A program made the translations under genes and the position numbers. Below are positions 5,818 through 12,757 of a stretch of DNA of 14,296 bases, piece by piece. Origin of the DNA: an uncultured Veillonella sp. (GTDB lineage: Bacteria > Bacillota > Negativicutes > Veillonellales > Veillonellaceae); NCBI RefSeq assembly GCF_938010505.1, contig NZ_CALLVP010000025.1:1-14296 (forward strand). The letters are read 5' to 3'. Numbering within the stretch: the stretch's first letter is position 1; the number at the start of each line of letters is the position of its first letter. The notes under the pieces are model-generated. The model was not told the origin of the DNA and did not search any database. It saw nothing but the letters and a program-made list of their open reading frames with translations.

Positions 5818-6363
5818 ATGGCTGAATTAAAAGGTACAAACACTGAAAAAAATCTTCAAGCTGCATTTGCAGGCGAATCTCAAGCATTCCAAAAATATAC
5901 ATTCTACGCTAGCGCAGCTCGCAAAGCTGGTATGAACGAAATCGCTGATTATTTCGAAGAAACTGCTCACAACGAATCTGCACATGCTAAATTGTGGTTC
6001 AAAGCTCTTCATGGTGGCGATGTTTCCGCTGATATCGAAGCTAACCTTCGCGACGCAGCAGCTGGTGAAAACTACGAACACACTACAATGTACAAAGAAT
6101 TCGCTGACGAAGCAGAAAAAGAAGGCTTTGCTAAAATCGCTTTCCAAATGCGCGAAGTTGGTAAAATCGAAGCTCGTCATGAAGCTCGTTACCTTGCATT
6201 AGCAGCTCAAGTATCCGGTAACAAAGTGTTCCACAACGACCAACCAGTAGCATGGATCTGTGCTAACTGTGGTTATGTACACGTTGGTGAAGAAGCTCCA
6301 AAAGTTTGCCCAGTATGTGCTCACCCACAAGCTTTCTTCCACCGTTTTGTTGAATCCATCTAA
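5818..6363 (+). CDS. rbr: Rubrerythrin
   Basis: Rubrerythrin is a cytoplasmic peroxidase that reduces hydrogen peroxide to water at a diiron site and protects anaerobes from oxygen. The 181 residues form an N-terminal four-helix ferritin-like domain (about 1-140) and a C-terminal rubredoxin-like domain. Diiron ligands are visible at E20 (GES), E53-x-x-H56 (NESAH) and E118-x-x-H121 (IEARH), with E84/E87 in the GENYEHT segment as further candidates. The FeS4 site is C148-x-x-C151 and C164-x-x-C167. The start has AAGGAG seven bases upstream, directly against the last leader hairpin. Codon use is strongly biased (GCT, GAA, AAA), as expected for a highly expressed gene. It is a single-gene unit with its own promoter, very long leader and terminator, and probably responds to iron or oxidative stress. 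Confidence 0.97.
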   Translation: MAELKGTNTEKNLQAAFAGESQAFQKYTFYASAARKAGMNEIADYFEETAHNESAHAKLWFKALHGGDVSADIEANLRDAAAGENYEHTTMYKEFADEAEKEGFAKIAFQMREVGKIEARHEARYLALAAQVSGNKVFHNDQPVAWICANCGYVHVGEEAPKVCPVCAHPQAFFHRFVESI

Positions 6364-6459
6364 TCTGTAAGTACGATACTAATTAAACTAACAACCTGTA
6401 AGTACAGATTTTAATGAAACTATACATGTAAGTACATTTTAAACTTACAGTAAGTACTG
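6363..6459 (+). promoter_or_regulatory. Four AAGU-loop hairpins in the rubrerythrin 3' UTR
   Basis: AAGT recurs at 6369, 6400, 6430 and 6452, each inside GTAAGTAC. The arms are GT/AC extended past a bulged T by ATC/GAT (6363-6377), CTGT/ACAG (6396-6407), ATGT/ACAT (6426-6437) and CAGT/ACTG (6448-6459). The first begins at the last base of the stop codon, and the last ends 13 bases before the terminator stem. They repeat the leader architecture, so the two ends of this mRNA carry the same element. Confidence 0.75.
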
Positions 6460-6472
6460 ACAACTTCCTTAA

Positions 6473-6506
6473 CAAAAAGACGATGACATGAGTCATCGTC
6501 TTTTTG
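6473..6506. terminator. Bidirectional terminator between rubrerythrin and thiME
   Basis: A perfect 15-bp stem, CAAAAAGACGATGAC (6473-6487) with GTCATCGTCTTTTTG (6492-6506), has an ATGA loop. The A-rich and T-rich flanks are part of the palindrome, so it serves both converging transcripts. Confidence 0.93.
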
Positions 6507-6605
6507 TTTGCATTTTTTTCTATTTTTTGTTCTATTTACTATAATTTTTATTCCATTACTTTTTATAGTACTTGCTATTTACTATCCTAGAATTATAAAG
6601 ACATA

Positions 6606-8123
6606 TCACTTAATATTATCTACCAAGCATTTAAATTGTTGTGTTGCTTCATATGGATTATCTGCATGAGCAATAGCAGATATTACGGCTACTCCACTAG
6701 CACCTGCTTGCAAAACAGGCTTTGCGTTATTTAAGGTAATACCCCCGATACCAACGCATGGTAATGTTAAACCTTCTGCTCGTAACTCAGTAATGCGCTC
6801 AGGTCCGCACGGCAATTGAGCATCAGGCTTGCTACTTGTAGCATACATAGGGCCTACACCAACACAATCCGCATAAACTACATCGGTCTTATGAAGTTCC
6901 TCCACAGAATGAATGGATATACCAACGACCTTATTCCCTACAAGATTACGAACGTCTTCTAAAGGCATATCTTCTTGTCCTACGTGAACACCATCAGCAT
7001 TAACAGCCACTGCTAAGTCTACATCATCGTTAATAATATAAAGCACATTATACATGGCACAGATTTCTTTTAACTGCTGAGCTAATTCTAATTTTTGTTG
7101 CCCTTCTAATGCTCCTATGCCCTTCTCTCTAAATTGGAAGCAGGTCACACCACCTCGACAAGCAGCTTCAACAATGCCTAGTAAATGGCCTTCATTAAAA
7201 CCTACATCTTGTGTACCACTAATAAAATATACCTTTAATTGATCGGGCACAACTACGGGCCGTATTCGGCTTTCAGATAAAAGCATCGTATCATCGAATT
7301 CATATAAGGCATCCAGAAATGCCACACTAAAACTACCAGGTTTTACGCCGCTCGCCTTAATCGCACTTTCACCAGCTAGACCATAATATGCCAGTGAATA
7401 CGCAAGAAACTCACCGATAGGCATGTTATACATGAATGGACAATAGGAACTAAAAAATGCAGCTAACACAGCACCTAATAAACAACCAGTCCCCGTTACC
7501 GCTGTCATAATCGGATGTCCATGAGGAACCGCAAACACACGAGTTCCATCGGAAACATAGTCCTCTTCGCCCGTTGCGACGACAGGACAGTTAATTTGGC
7601 GTGCAAGACGATACGTTATAATTGCGCTATCGTCAACTTGTTCCCCATCTACACCCTTACCAGAGAGCGCGCTATCAACTTTATGATTTGTATTAAGAGC
7701 ATCATAGATTGCTTTGATTTCACTTTGGTTACCTCGTAGCAACGAAATAGCATCAGTTTTAATCAAGTCTAAAACTACAGATAATCGATACGCCCCGGCG
7801 TGACAGCCCACTGGATCTAAAACAATAGGAACCTCATGTTTCTTCGCCAGTGCTATGGCATCTTTATAGTAACTAACCTTGTCTGGGGTAAGAGTGCCAA
7901 TATTGATGAGTAGCGCCGATGCATGGGCGATGAGGTCTTTCAAATCTTCGCTACACTCACTCATCACGGGTGATGCTCCGATGGCTAGTAAACCGTTAGC
8001 CGTAAAGGTTCGTACTACATCATTTGTAATACAAATAACAAGCGGATTTCTTTTGCGTAGAGTCTCTAATATATTCAGTTCGGACCAAGTTGTACTATTT
8101 ATATATAGATTTTCATAGGTCAT
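6606..8123 (-). CDS. thiME: Bifunctional hydroxyethylthiazole kinase / thiamine-phosphate synthase (ThiM-ThiE fusion)
   Basis: This 505-residue protein joins two thiamine enzymes. Residues about 15-275 are ThiM, which phosphorylates hydroxyethylthiazole: CITNDVVRTFTANGLLAIGASPVM, LDPVGCHAGAYR, LRGNQSEI and the ATP-site loop TAVTGTGCLLGA. Residues about 296-505 are ThiE, which couples HMP-diphosphate with thiazole phosphate: FQFREKG, IINDDVDLAVAVNADGVHVGQ, VGVGPMYATSSKPDA, PCVGIGGI and the C-terminal AGASGVAVISAI. No key motif is missing. I chose the start at 8123 because AGAGGAG lies upstream of it; an ATG at 8144, inside the end of thiD, has no site. The gap to thiD is 13 bases, so it is the last gene of the thiW-thiD-thiME operon. 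The domain order is the reverse of yeast Thi6, where the ThiE domain is first. Confidence 0.95.
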   Translation of the reverse strand: MTYENLYINSTTWSELNILETLRKRNPLVICITNDVVRTFTANGLLAIGASPVMSECSEDLKDLIAHASALLINIGTLTPDKVSYYKDAIALAKKHEVPIVLDPVGCHAGAYRLSVVLDLIKTDAISLLRGNQSEIKAIYDALNTNHKVDSALSGKGVDGEQVDDSAIITYRLARQINCPVVATGEEDYVSDGTRVFAVPHGHPIMTAVTGTGCLLGAVLAAFFSSYCPFMYNMPIGEFLAYSLAYYGLAGESAIKASGVKPGSFSVAFLDALYEFDDTMLLSESRIRPVVVPDQLKVYFISGTQDVGFNEGHLLGIVEAACRGGVTCFQFREKGIGALEGQQKLELAQQLKEICAMYNVLYIINDDVDLAVAVNADGVHVGQEDMPLEDVRNLVGNKVVGISIHSVEELHKTDVVYADCVGVGPMYATSSKPDAQLPCGPERITELRAEGLTLPCVGIGGITLNNAKPVLQAGASGVAVISAIAHADNPYEATQQFKCLVDNIK

Positions 8124-8136
8124 ATAACCATCTCCT

Positions 8137-8970
8137 CTACTCATTTTTCAAGAGTTCATCCATCGTTTGAGGACTATTTGCCAATAAACCATAAGCCATG
8201 TGATTAACAGGTCCGCAGCCAGTTCCAAGTGCTGGATTATGCTTAATCGCAAGGGCAATATAGTTCTTTGCAATGCCAATTGCATCCATTACATCACGGC
8301 CCTTTGCAAGCTCCGCCGTAATCACTGCAGAGAAGGTACAGCCCGTACCATGAGTATGCACCGTATCATATTTAGGGCTTGTCCAAGTACGGACGCTACC
8401 ATCCTTAGTGAAAGCATAATCTGTTGCATCTTCGCCGATATGACCACCTTTTATAATAACTACTTGAGGTCCTAAGTCCTGTAAGATACAATTCGCCGCT
8501 GTTGTTATATCGCTTTCACACGTAATAAACATGTCAGCTAAGACCTCAGCTTCACTGCGATTAGGGGTAATAACAGTTGCAGTAGGAATGAGTTTAGATT
8601 TTAAGAAATCGACAGCCTCATCCGATACAAGTCGATCACCGCTGGTGGCAATCATAACTGGATCCATCACATAAGGGATGTTCTTACTCACATAAGGATA
8701 AATGAGATCCATCATCTCTGGTAAAGCAATCATGCCCGTCTTAACGGCTTGTGGTGTAATATCTGAATATACATCGTGTAACTGTTTTTCTATGCTTTCT
8801 AGCGATAGGTGTTCTACGTGATGTACACCCGTTGTATTTTGAGCCACCACAGAAGTAACAACGGCCATGCCGTATACATTTCGACTTTGGAAGGATTTTA
8901 AATCGGCCATAATGCCAGCGCCACCACTAGGGTCGGTACCGGCAATTGTCAATGCAGTATGTAATTTCAT
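8137..8970 (-). CDS. thiD: Hydroxymethylpyrimidine/phosphomethylpyrimidine kinase
   Basis: ThiD phosphorylates hydroxymethylpyrimidine twice to give HMP diphosphate, the pyrimidine substrate of ThiE. The 277 residues have all the ribokinase-fold signatures: TIAGTDPSGGAGIMADLKSF near the N-terminus, AVVTSVVAQNT, MDPVMIATSGDRL, ITPNRSEAEVL, IIKGGH and the catalytic anion-hole loop THGTGCTFSAVITAELAKG. The ATG is preceded by AAGGAGG and overlaps the thiW stop codon by one base (TAATG), a sign of translational coupling. It lies between the thiazole transporter gene and the ThiM-ThiE fusion under one TPP riboswitch. Confidence 0.96.
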   Translation of the reverse strand: MKLHTALTIAGTDPSGGAGIMADLKSFQSRNVYGMAVVTSVVAQNTTGVHHVEHLSLESIEKQLHDVYSDITPQAVKTGMIALPEMMDLIYPYVSKNIPYVMDPVMIATSGDRLVSDEAVDFLKSKLIPTATVITPNRSEAEVLADMFITCESDITTAANCILQDLGPQVVIIKGGHIGEDATDYAFTKDGSVRTWTSPKYDTVHTHGTGCTFSAVITAELAKGRDVMDAIGIAKNYIALAIKHNPALGTGCGPVNHMAYGLLANSPQTMDELLKNE

Positions 8971-9449
8971 TATGCCTCCTTATGTAATAGATTACGACGA
9001 GATAAGATTTGTAATATCACAAAACCAATGCAAGCACCTACCACAGAGCTCATAGAGAAGGATGTAATCAAGGTCAATAGAGCCAATGGTTTACCTAGCA
9101 AGAAATTGGCAATTGGATAGCTCACTAGAGCACCAATAAAACCCGTACCAATGACTTCACCAAGAGCTGCCGCCCACATAGCATTATATTTCTTATATAA
9201 AAAAGCAGACAGCCAAGCACCAATCATACTGCCAGGGAATGCTAGCGGAGACCCCAAGGCCAATACATTCCGTAAACAAGATATACTAAAGGCAGCACCT
9301 ACGGAAAATCTTGCCCCCACTACAACGGCTAAAATAACATTAATCATATGTTGAAACGGAAAAATACGAGCCGGCCCAACAGGAATTGATGTAGTAGATA
9401 ATACTACGCCTAAGGCTACACATATGCTAGCAATAATCAGTTTTTTCAT
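8970..9449 (-). CDS. thiW: ThiW, thiazole-uptake (ECF S-component-like) membrane protein
   Basis: ThiW is a small integral membrane protein predicted to bring in hydroxyethylthiazole or a close precursor, as substrate-binding subunit of an energy-coupling-factor transporter. The 159 residues begin MKKLIIASICVALGVVLS and include the family-like VGPARIFPFQHMINVILAVVVGA, with about five or six hydrophobic helices. It is the first gene behind a TPP riboswitch and overlaps thiD by one base. No ECF ATPase or T-component genes are in the window, so a shared module elsewhere would be needed. The start at 9449 is supported by GGAGGT just upstream. Earlier in-frame ATGs fall in the riboswitch terminator region. 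Confidence 0.9.
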   Translation of the reverse strand: MKKLIIASICVALGVVLSTTSIPVGPARIFPFQHMINVILAVVVGARFSVGAAFSISCLRNVLALGSPLAFPGSMIGAWLSAFLYKKYNAMWAAALGEVIGTGFIGALVSYPIANFLLGKPLALLTLITSFSMSSVVGACIGFVILQILSRRNLLHKEA

Positions 9450-9466
9450 AATACCTCCAAACATAT

Positions 9467-9500
9467 AAAAACGAGACCACTCCAAATGGAATGGTCTCGT
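9467..9500 (-). terminator. Riboswitch-controlled terminator before thiW
   Basis: On the minus strand a 13-bp stem (arms at 9500-9488 and 9483-9471, one G-U pair) has loop ATTT and ends in a T run. TGGAGTG, which overlaps the 3' strand of aptamer P1, can instead pair with CATTCCA of the first terminator arm. This makes a plausible antiterminator when TPP is absent. Confidence 0.88.
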
Positions 9501-9524
9501 AATAGTTTAGTATTATGTTTCACT

Positions 9525-9602
9525 CCACTTCCCTACGCCAGTATTATCTGGATCAGGTCTAGGGTTTTGAATGGTCAATCTCAGCAAAAGCACCCCTAGT
9601 GG
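9525..9602 (-). ncRNA. TPP riboswitch of the thiW-thiD-thiME operon
   Basis: The minus strand carries the THI-box landmarks in order: CCACTAGGGGTGC, GCTGAGA, ACCCTAGACCTGATC, GATAATACTGGCGTAGGGAA, then AGTGG closing P1 with CCACT. Thiamine pyrophosphate binding should favour the terminator that follows and switch the salvage operon off. Confidence 0.96.
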
Positions 9603-9622
9603 CAATATATTTTTATACTCTA

Positions 9623-9651
9623 GTTATAACATTATTATACAATCTATGCAA
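9623..9651 (-). promoter_or_regulatory. Promoter of the thiW operon
   Basis: On the minus strand TTGCAT (9651-9646) and TATAAC (9628-9623) are 17 bp apart, placing the start just upstream of the aptamer. A TATAAT lies within the spacer but lacks a good -35 box. The -35 box is only 8 bp from that of the divergent cytX promoter. Confidence 0.55.
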
Positions 9652-9659
9652 CAAAATAA

Positions 9660-9688
9660 TTGACGGTTCCCGTAGCACCTCGTATAAT
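9660..9688 (+). promoter_or_regulatory. Promoter of cytX
   Basis: TTGACG (9660-9665) and TATAAT (9683-9688) with a 17-bp spacer are near consensus. Transcription should begin around 9695, immediately before the TPP aptamer. Confidence 0.85.
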
Positions 9689-9696
9689 GAAGCCAT

Positions 9697-9780
9697 AACG
9701 GGGTGCTCACAAGAGTGGGCTGAGAGTAAGCTAACGCTTTAACCCATAACCTGATTTGGATAATGCCAACGTAGGGAACA
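9697..9780 (+). ncRNA. TPP riboswitch of cytX
   Basis: The THI-box elements appear in order: ACGGGGTGC, GGCTGAGAG, AACCCATAACCTGATTTGG, ATAATGCCAACGTAGGGAAC. An extra stem, GCTCAC/GTGGGC-like, fills the variable P3 region. I could not find a strong P1 helix, and the outer boundaries are approximate. A terminator follows directly, so TPP should reduce transcription of the HMP transporter gene. Confidence 0.94.
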
Positions 9781-9792
9781 TAGAGGATTAAT

Positions 9793-9823
9793 AGCCGAGT
9801 TCCTTTTTGGGACTCGGCTTTTT
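9793..9823 (+). terminator. Riboswitch-controlled terminator before cytX
   Basis: AGCCGAGTTCC (9793-9803) pairs with GGGACTCGGCT (9809-9819) in an 11-bp stem with one G-U pair and a loop of five T, followed by a short T run. It lies between the TPP aptamer and the cytX ribosome binding site. Confidence 0.9.
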
Positions 9824-9849
9824 CTATGACTTCCTGGCAAGGAGGACGT

Positions 9850-11046
9850 ATGAAACATACACACATTACACAACCACAGTTCGCCATGATATGGTTTGGC
9901 GCCGCTCTTTCCATAGCGGAAATTATGACCGGTACCTATCTGGCCCCCTTAGGACTCACCCAAGGTCTATATGCCATCATACTGGGGCATATCATCGGCG
10001 GTATATTACTCTTTGGAGCTGGCCTCATCGGTGGACGTTTACGGCAAGGCAGTATGAATACAACCGCTTTCAGCTTTGGCCCACTAGGGGCTAAAGGCTT
10101 TGCCTTTTTAAATATGCTTCAACTTATCGGCTGGACTAGCATAATGATTTACGATGCTATGCTAGCCTTACAAGAGTTAGCACCCCTATCCCCTATGGTT
10201 TGGACGATAGCTATCGGAGCGCTTGTCATCCTGTGGCTTTTCATCGGCCTCCACAATACGGGCTATATTCAAGCCATCGTATCCATTCTATTGCTAGGCC
10301 TCACCCTCTACATGGGCACGCATATGATATTGCAGTGGCCTAGTGAAAGTGGCCTTCTAACTAGCGGAAACATGAGTTTCATCGCTGCTCTTGAGTTATC
10401 GATTGCCATGCCACTATCTTGGCTACCTCTCATCAGTGATTATACCCGCGAAAGCAAAAATCCTTTCTCCGCATCACTTACAAGTGCTACAGTCTACACT
10501 ATAACAAGTATCGTTATGTATACCTTAGGTCTTAGTGCGGCCATCTTTGGCGGTGGAGACTCTATTATTACCATTATGATGAATGCAGGTCTTGGCCTAG
10601 CAGGGCTCCTCGTAATTATCTTCTCTACTGTTACTACAACCTTTATGGACGCTTACTCTGCAGGTGTTTCTAGCACCACAATCTATAATGGTGCATCTAG
10701 TAAGGGCATTGCAGTTATTGTTACCATCGTTGGCACTATTGCAGCTATTCTATATCCAATGGATGATATTACAGACTTCCTATACCTCATCGGCTCTGTA
10801 TTTGCGCCGATGATTGCCATCTTATTGGCGGACTACTTTATCAATCGCCAACAAGTACAAACACTATCGGCTTATCTCGTACGAGGTCTTATTTGGGCGG
10901 TATCTGTTGGTTTATACCACTATATGTTACATAGTGAAAGCACAATAGGTGCCACATTACCAACCTTTACAATGGCATTTGTCGTTACAGCTATCATTGG
11001 ATTTATAAGTAAAACAGCACACACATCTGCAGAAATTAAACAGTAA
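9850..11046 (+). CDS. cytX: Hydroxymethylpyrimidine transporter CytX (NCS1 family)
   Basis: CytX is a nucleobase:cation-symporter-1 relative predicted to import hydroxymethylpyrimidine for ThiD. This 398-residue protein has about twelve hydrophobic segments. It begins with the NCS1-like stretch MIWFGAALSIAEIMTGTYLAP, and GLTQGLYAIILGHIIGGIL forms the next helices. The conserved mid-region PLSWLPLISDYTRESKNP matches the 'WLPLIADYTR' motif of the CytX/PucI-like family. The start at 9850 is supported by AAGGAGG directly upstream; an ATG at 9826 lies at the end of the terminator and has no site. It is transcribed divergently from the thiW operon, and both are under TPP riboswitches, which supports the substrate assignment. 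Confidence 0.93.
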   Translation: MKHTHITQPQFAMIWFGAALSIAEIMTGTYLAPLGLTQGLYAIILGHIIGGILLFGAGLIGGRLRQGSMNTTAFSFGPLGAKGFAFLNMLQLIGWTSIMIYDAMLALQELAPLSPMVWTIAIGALVILWLFIGLHNTGYIQAIVSILLLGLTLYMGTHMILQWPSESGLLTSGNMSFIAALELSIAMPLSWLPLISDYTRESKNPFSASLTSATVYTITSIVMYTLGLSAAIFGGGDSIITIMMNAGLGLAGLLVIIFSTVTTTFMDAYSAGVSSTTIYNGASSKGIAVIVTIVGTIAAILYPMDDITDFLYLIGSVFAPMIAILLADYFINRQQVQTLSAYLVRGLIWAVSVGLYHYMLHSESTIGATLPTFTMAFVVTAIIGFISKTAHTSAEIKQ

Positions 11047-11104
11047 CAACAACTAAAACGTAATGTACATATACTAAATCAATAATAAAGATTATAGTAA
11101 TAGC

Positions 11105-11192
11105 AAAAACACCTTCACAAATAGTCATCATAATGAGACCCTATTCAAGTTGAATAGCATATATCATATGATAAGGTTTATGAAGGTGTTTT
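11105..11192. terminator. Long inverted repeat between cytX and modC, probable shared terminator
   Basis: AAAACACCTTCA (11106-11117) is a perfect complement of TGAAGGTGTTTT (11181-11192), with 63 bases between. On the minus strand five T follow the stem; on the plus strand ATATTTTT follows. Two smaller inverted repeats sit inside: CTATTCA/TGAATAG (11141-11157) and TATCAT/ATGATA (11162-11173). It may end both converging transcripts, but the large structured interior is unusual for a plain terminator. A small RNA or remnant element is possible. Confidence 0.6.
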
Positions 11193-11213
11193 ATATTTTT
11201 ATTAGACTTCTCC

Positions 11214-11843
11214 TTATTTAGGAATTGTAATAATTCCGTCTTCACAGGTCCAGTGCCGATCTCCAACCATTTTGGCTTCGCTTTCATCATGGGTAACCCA
11301 TACACAGGGAACATTCCATTCGCGGATGATAGAGACTAAGTCTTCACGTACTTGTTTTCTCAAGTTCCAGTCTAGTGCAGATAAAGGCTCATCGAGAAGC
11401 AAGATAGTCGGTTTAGAGTAGAGCGCACGCCCCAAAGCAACTCGTTGCTGTTCGCCACCAGACAGGCTGCCCGCCTTCGTTTTTCGGTATTTCTCAAGGC
11501 CTAAACGCTGCAATAGACTATTGCACATGTCAGGTGTGCCTCGTTTGCTATAGGTAATATTATGTTCCACAGACAAATGCGGGAACACGATATTGCCTTG
11601 TGGCATATAGCCTACCTGACGTTTTTGAGCGGGAACCCAAATCTTATTATCTCGATCCATCCACGTCGTTTCATCACATTGAATACTACCTGTAGTTGGT
11701 TTTACAAGCCCTGCAATGCACTTGATGAAAGTACTTTTACCACTGCCAGATCGACCTGTCAAAACGGTAATACCAGAAGGAAGTACCCCATCAGCTTTCA
11801 CAGTCACAGAAGGTCTAGCTACGGTAAAGGAAAATGTAATCAT
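11214..11843 (-). CDS. modC: Molybdate ABC transporter ATP-binding protein
   Basis: ModC is the cytoplasmic ATPase of the ModABC molybdate importer. It contains Walker A GRSGSGKS, Q-loop MPQGNIVFPHLS, the signature LSGGEQQRVALGRAL, Walker B ILLLDEPLSALD and the H-loop VTHDESEA. With 209 residues it holds only the nucleotide-binding domain. The C-terminal TOBE/Mop domain that binds molybdate in the roughly 350-residue ModC of E. coli is absent. Short versions are common, so this is not evidence of decay. The ATG follows the modB stop by eight bases, and its AGGAGGT overlaps the modB stop codon, implying tight coupling. Confidence 0.9.
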   Translation of the reverse strand: MITFSFTVARPSVTVKADGVLPSGITVLTGRSGSGKSTFIKCIAGLVKPTTGSIQCDETTWMDRDNKIWVPAQKRQVGYMPQGNIVFPHLSVEHNITYSKRGTPDMCNSLLQRLGLEKYRKTKAGSLSGGEQQRVALGRALYSKPTILLLDEPLSALDWNLRKQVREDLVSIIREWNVPCVWVTHDESEAKMVGDRHWTCEDGIITIPK

Positions 11844-11851
11844 CGGACCTC

Positions 11852-12520
11852 CTAATTATTATCAATATGACGGAACAAGGACCCCTTTGTGATGAGGTGA
11901 ATCCCACTCAACAATGCCAATGTAAGCACACAAATATAGATAACTAATTCAAAAGCATCCATGTACTGCCCTGCCTCTACGTAAGAGTAAATAGCAAGTG
12001 GCATGGTGCGCGTTACCTTTGGAATATTGCCTGCAATCAAAATGGTAGCACCGAACTCGCCCATAGCACGACAGAAGGCTAAAATACTGCCCGTCAGAAT
12101 ACCTTTCCAAGCGAGTGGTACGGAGATAGTAAAGAAGATACGTAACTCTGAAGCACCTAATGTACGCGCTACGTCCTCCATATTATGATCGACGGATTGC
12201 AATGCTGAACGCACCGTTTGATAAAACAGCGGAAATGCAATTACAGAGGAGGCTATCACGGCACCGGATGCAGCAAAAACAACACTCATACCATGAGCTT
12301 CAAGCCAAGCACCAAACGCATAACCTGGAGTAAATACCATAAGTAATGCAAAACCAACGACTACAGGAGGCAGTACAAGTGGCAAGGTAATAAGTGCATC
12401 AAGAATGGCAATACCACCCCACTTACAACGGTTCATCCAGTAACAAGTCGCTAAGCCACTTAAAATAACTATAATAAGAGCGATGCTTGCCACCCATAGC
12501 GACAGCCATAATGGACTCAT
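11852..12520 (-). CDS. modB: Molybdate ABC transporter permease
   Basis: ModB forms the membrane channel of the molybdate importer. The 222 residues begin MSPLWLSLWVASIALIIVIL and contain about five or six helices. LPLVLPPVVVGFALL matches the family's conserved second-helix region. The EAA-type coupling motif that docks on ModC is visible as DVARTLGASELRIFFTISVPLAWKGI. The start at 12520 is supported by AAGGAGG upstream; an upstream in-frame ATG (12592) has no site. It lies 237 bases downstream of modA, with a terminator-like hairpin between, and eight bases upstream of modC. A minus-strand TATAAT at 12602-12597 could be a separate weak promoter for modBC. Confidence 0.93.
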   Translation of the reverse strand: MSPLWLSLWVASIALIIVILSGLATCYWMNRCKWGGIAILDALITLPLVLPPVVVGFALLMVFTPGYAFGAWLEAHGMSVVFAASGAVIASSVIAFPLFYQTVRSALQSVDHNMEDVARTLGASELRIFFTISVPLAWKGILTGSILAFCRAMGEFGATILIAGNIPKVTRTMPLAIYSYVEAGQYMDAFELVIYICVLTLALLSGIHLITKGSLFRHIDNN

Positions 12521-12724
12521 GTCACGCCTCCTTTCTATACACAACAACTCTAAAGTATGTGCTATATCCACTAATTCAAAAATACTTTTCAAACAAATTA
12601 TATGCCCAAAATCATATCATATGTTAGATTATTAATCAGTCATCACTACAAATGAGTTAAAAAAAGCATACAGTGAGCAATCATAAGATTAGTAATATCA
12701 ATAATATCTCTATTGTATCATAAG

Positions 12725-12749
12725 AAAACGCTAGCCCTGAAAGCTAGCG
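12725..12749 (-). terminator. Terminator or attenuator between modA and modB
   Basis: On the minus strand CGCTAGC (12749-12743) and GCTAGCG (12735-12729) form a 7-bp stem with loop TTTCAGG, followed by TTTT and then C. It starts eight bases after the modA stop codon. It may end most transcripts so that the binding protein is made in excess of the ModBC pump. Confidence 0.7.
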
Positions 12750-12757
12750 CTTTACTC

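Noticed and set aside
6565..6578. Minus-strand ATAG/CTAT hairpin with CAAGTA loop downstream of thiME
   Set aside because: The AAGT is flanked by a C-A mismatch and the stem has only four pairs in A/T-rich DNA; likely chance.
9624..9914. Minus-strand open frame of 96 codons across the cytX riboswitch
   Set aside because: It lies antisense to the aptamer and terminator, has no family resemblance and no good ribosome binding site.
11214..11843. modC as a truncated pseudogene
   Set aside because: All ATPase motifs are intact; only the C-terminal TOBE/Mop domain is absent, which is common in short ModC proteins.
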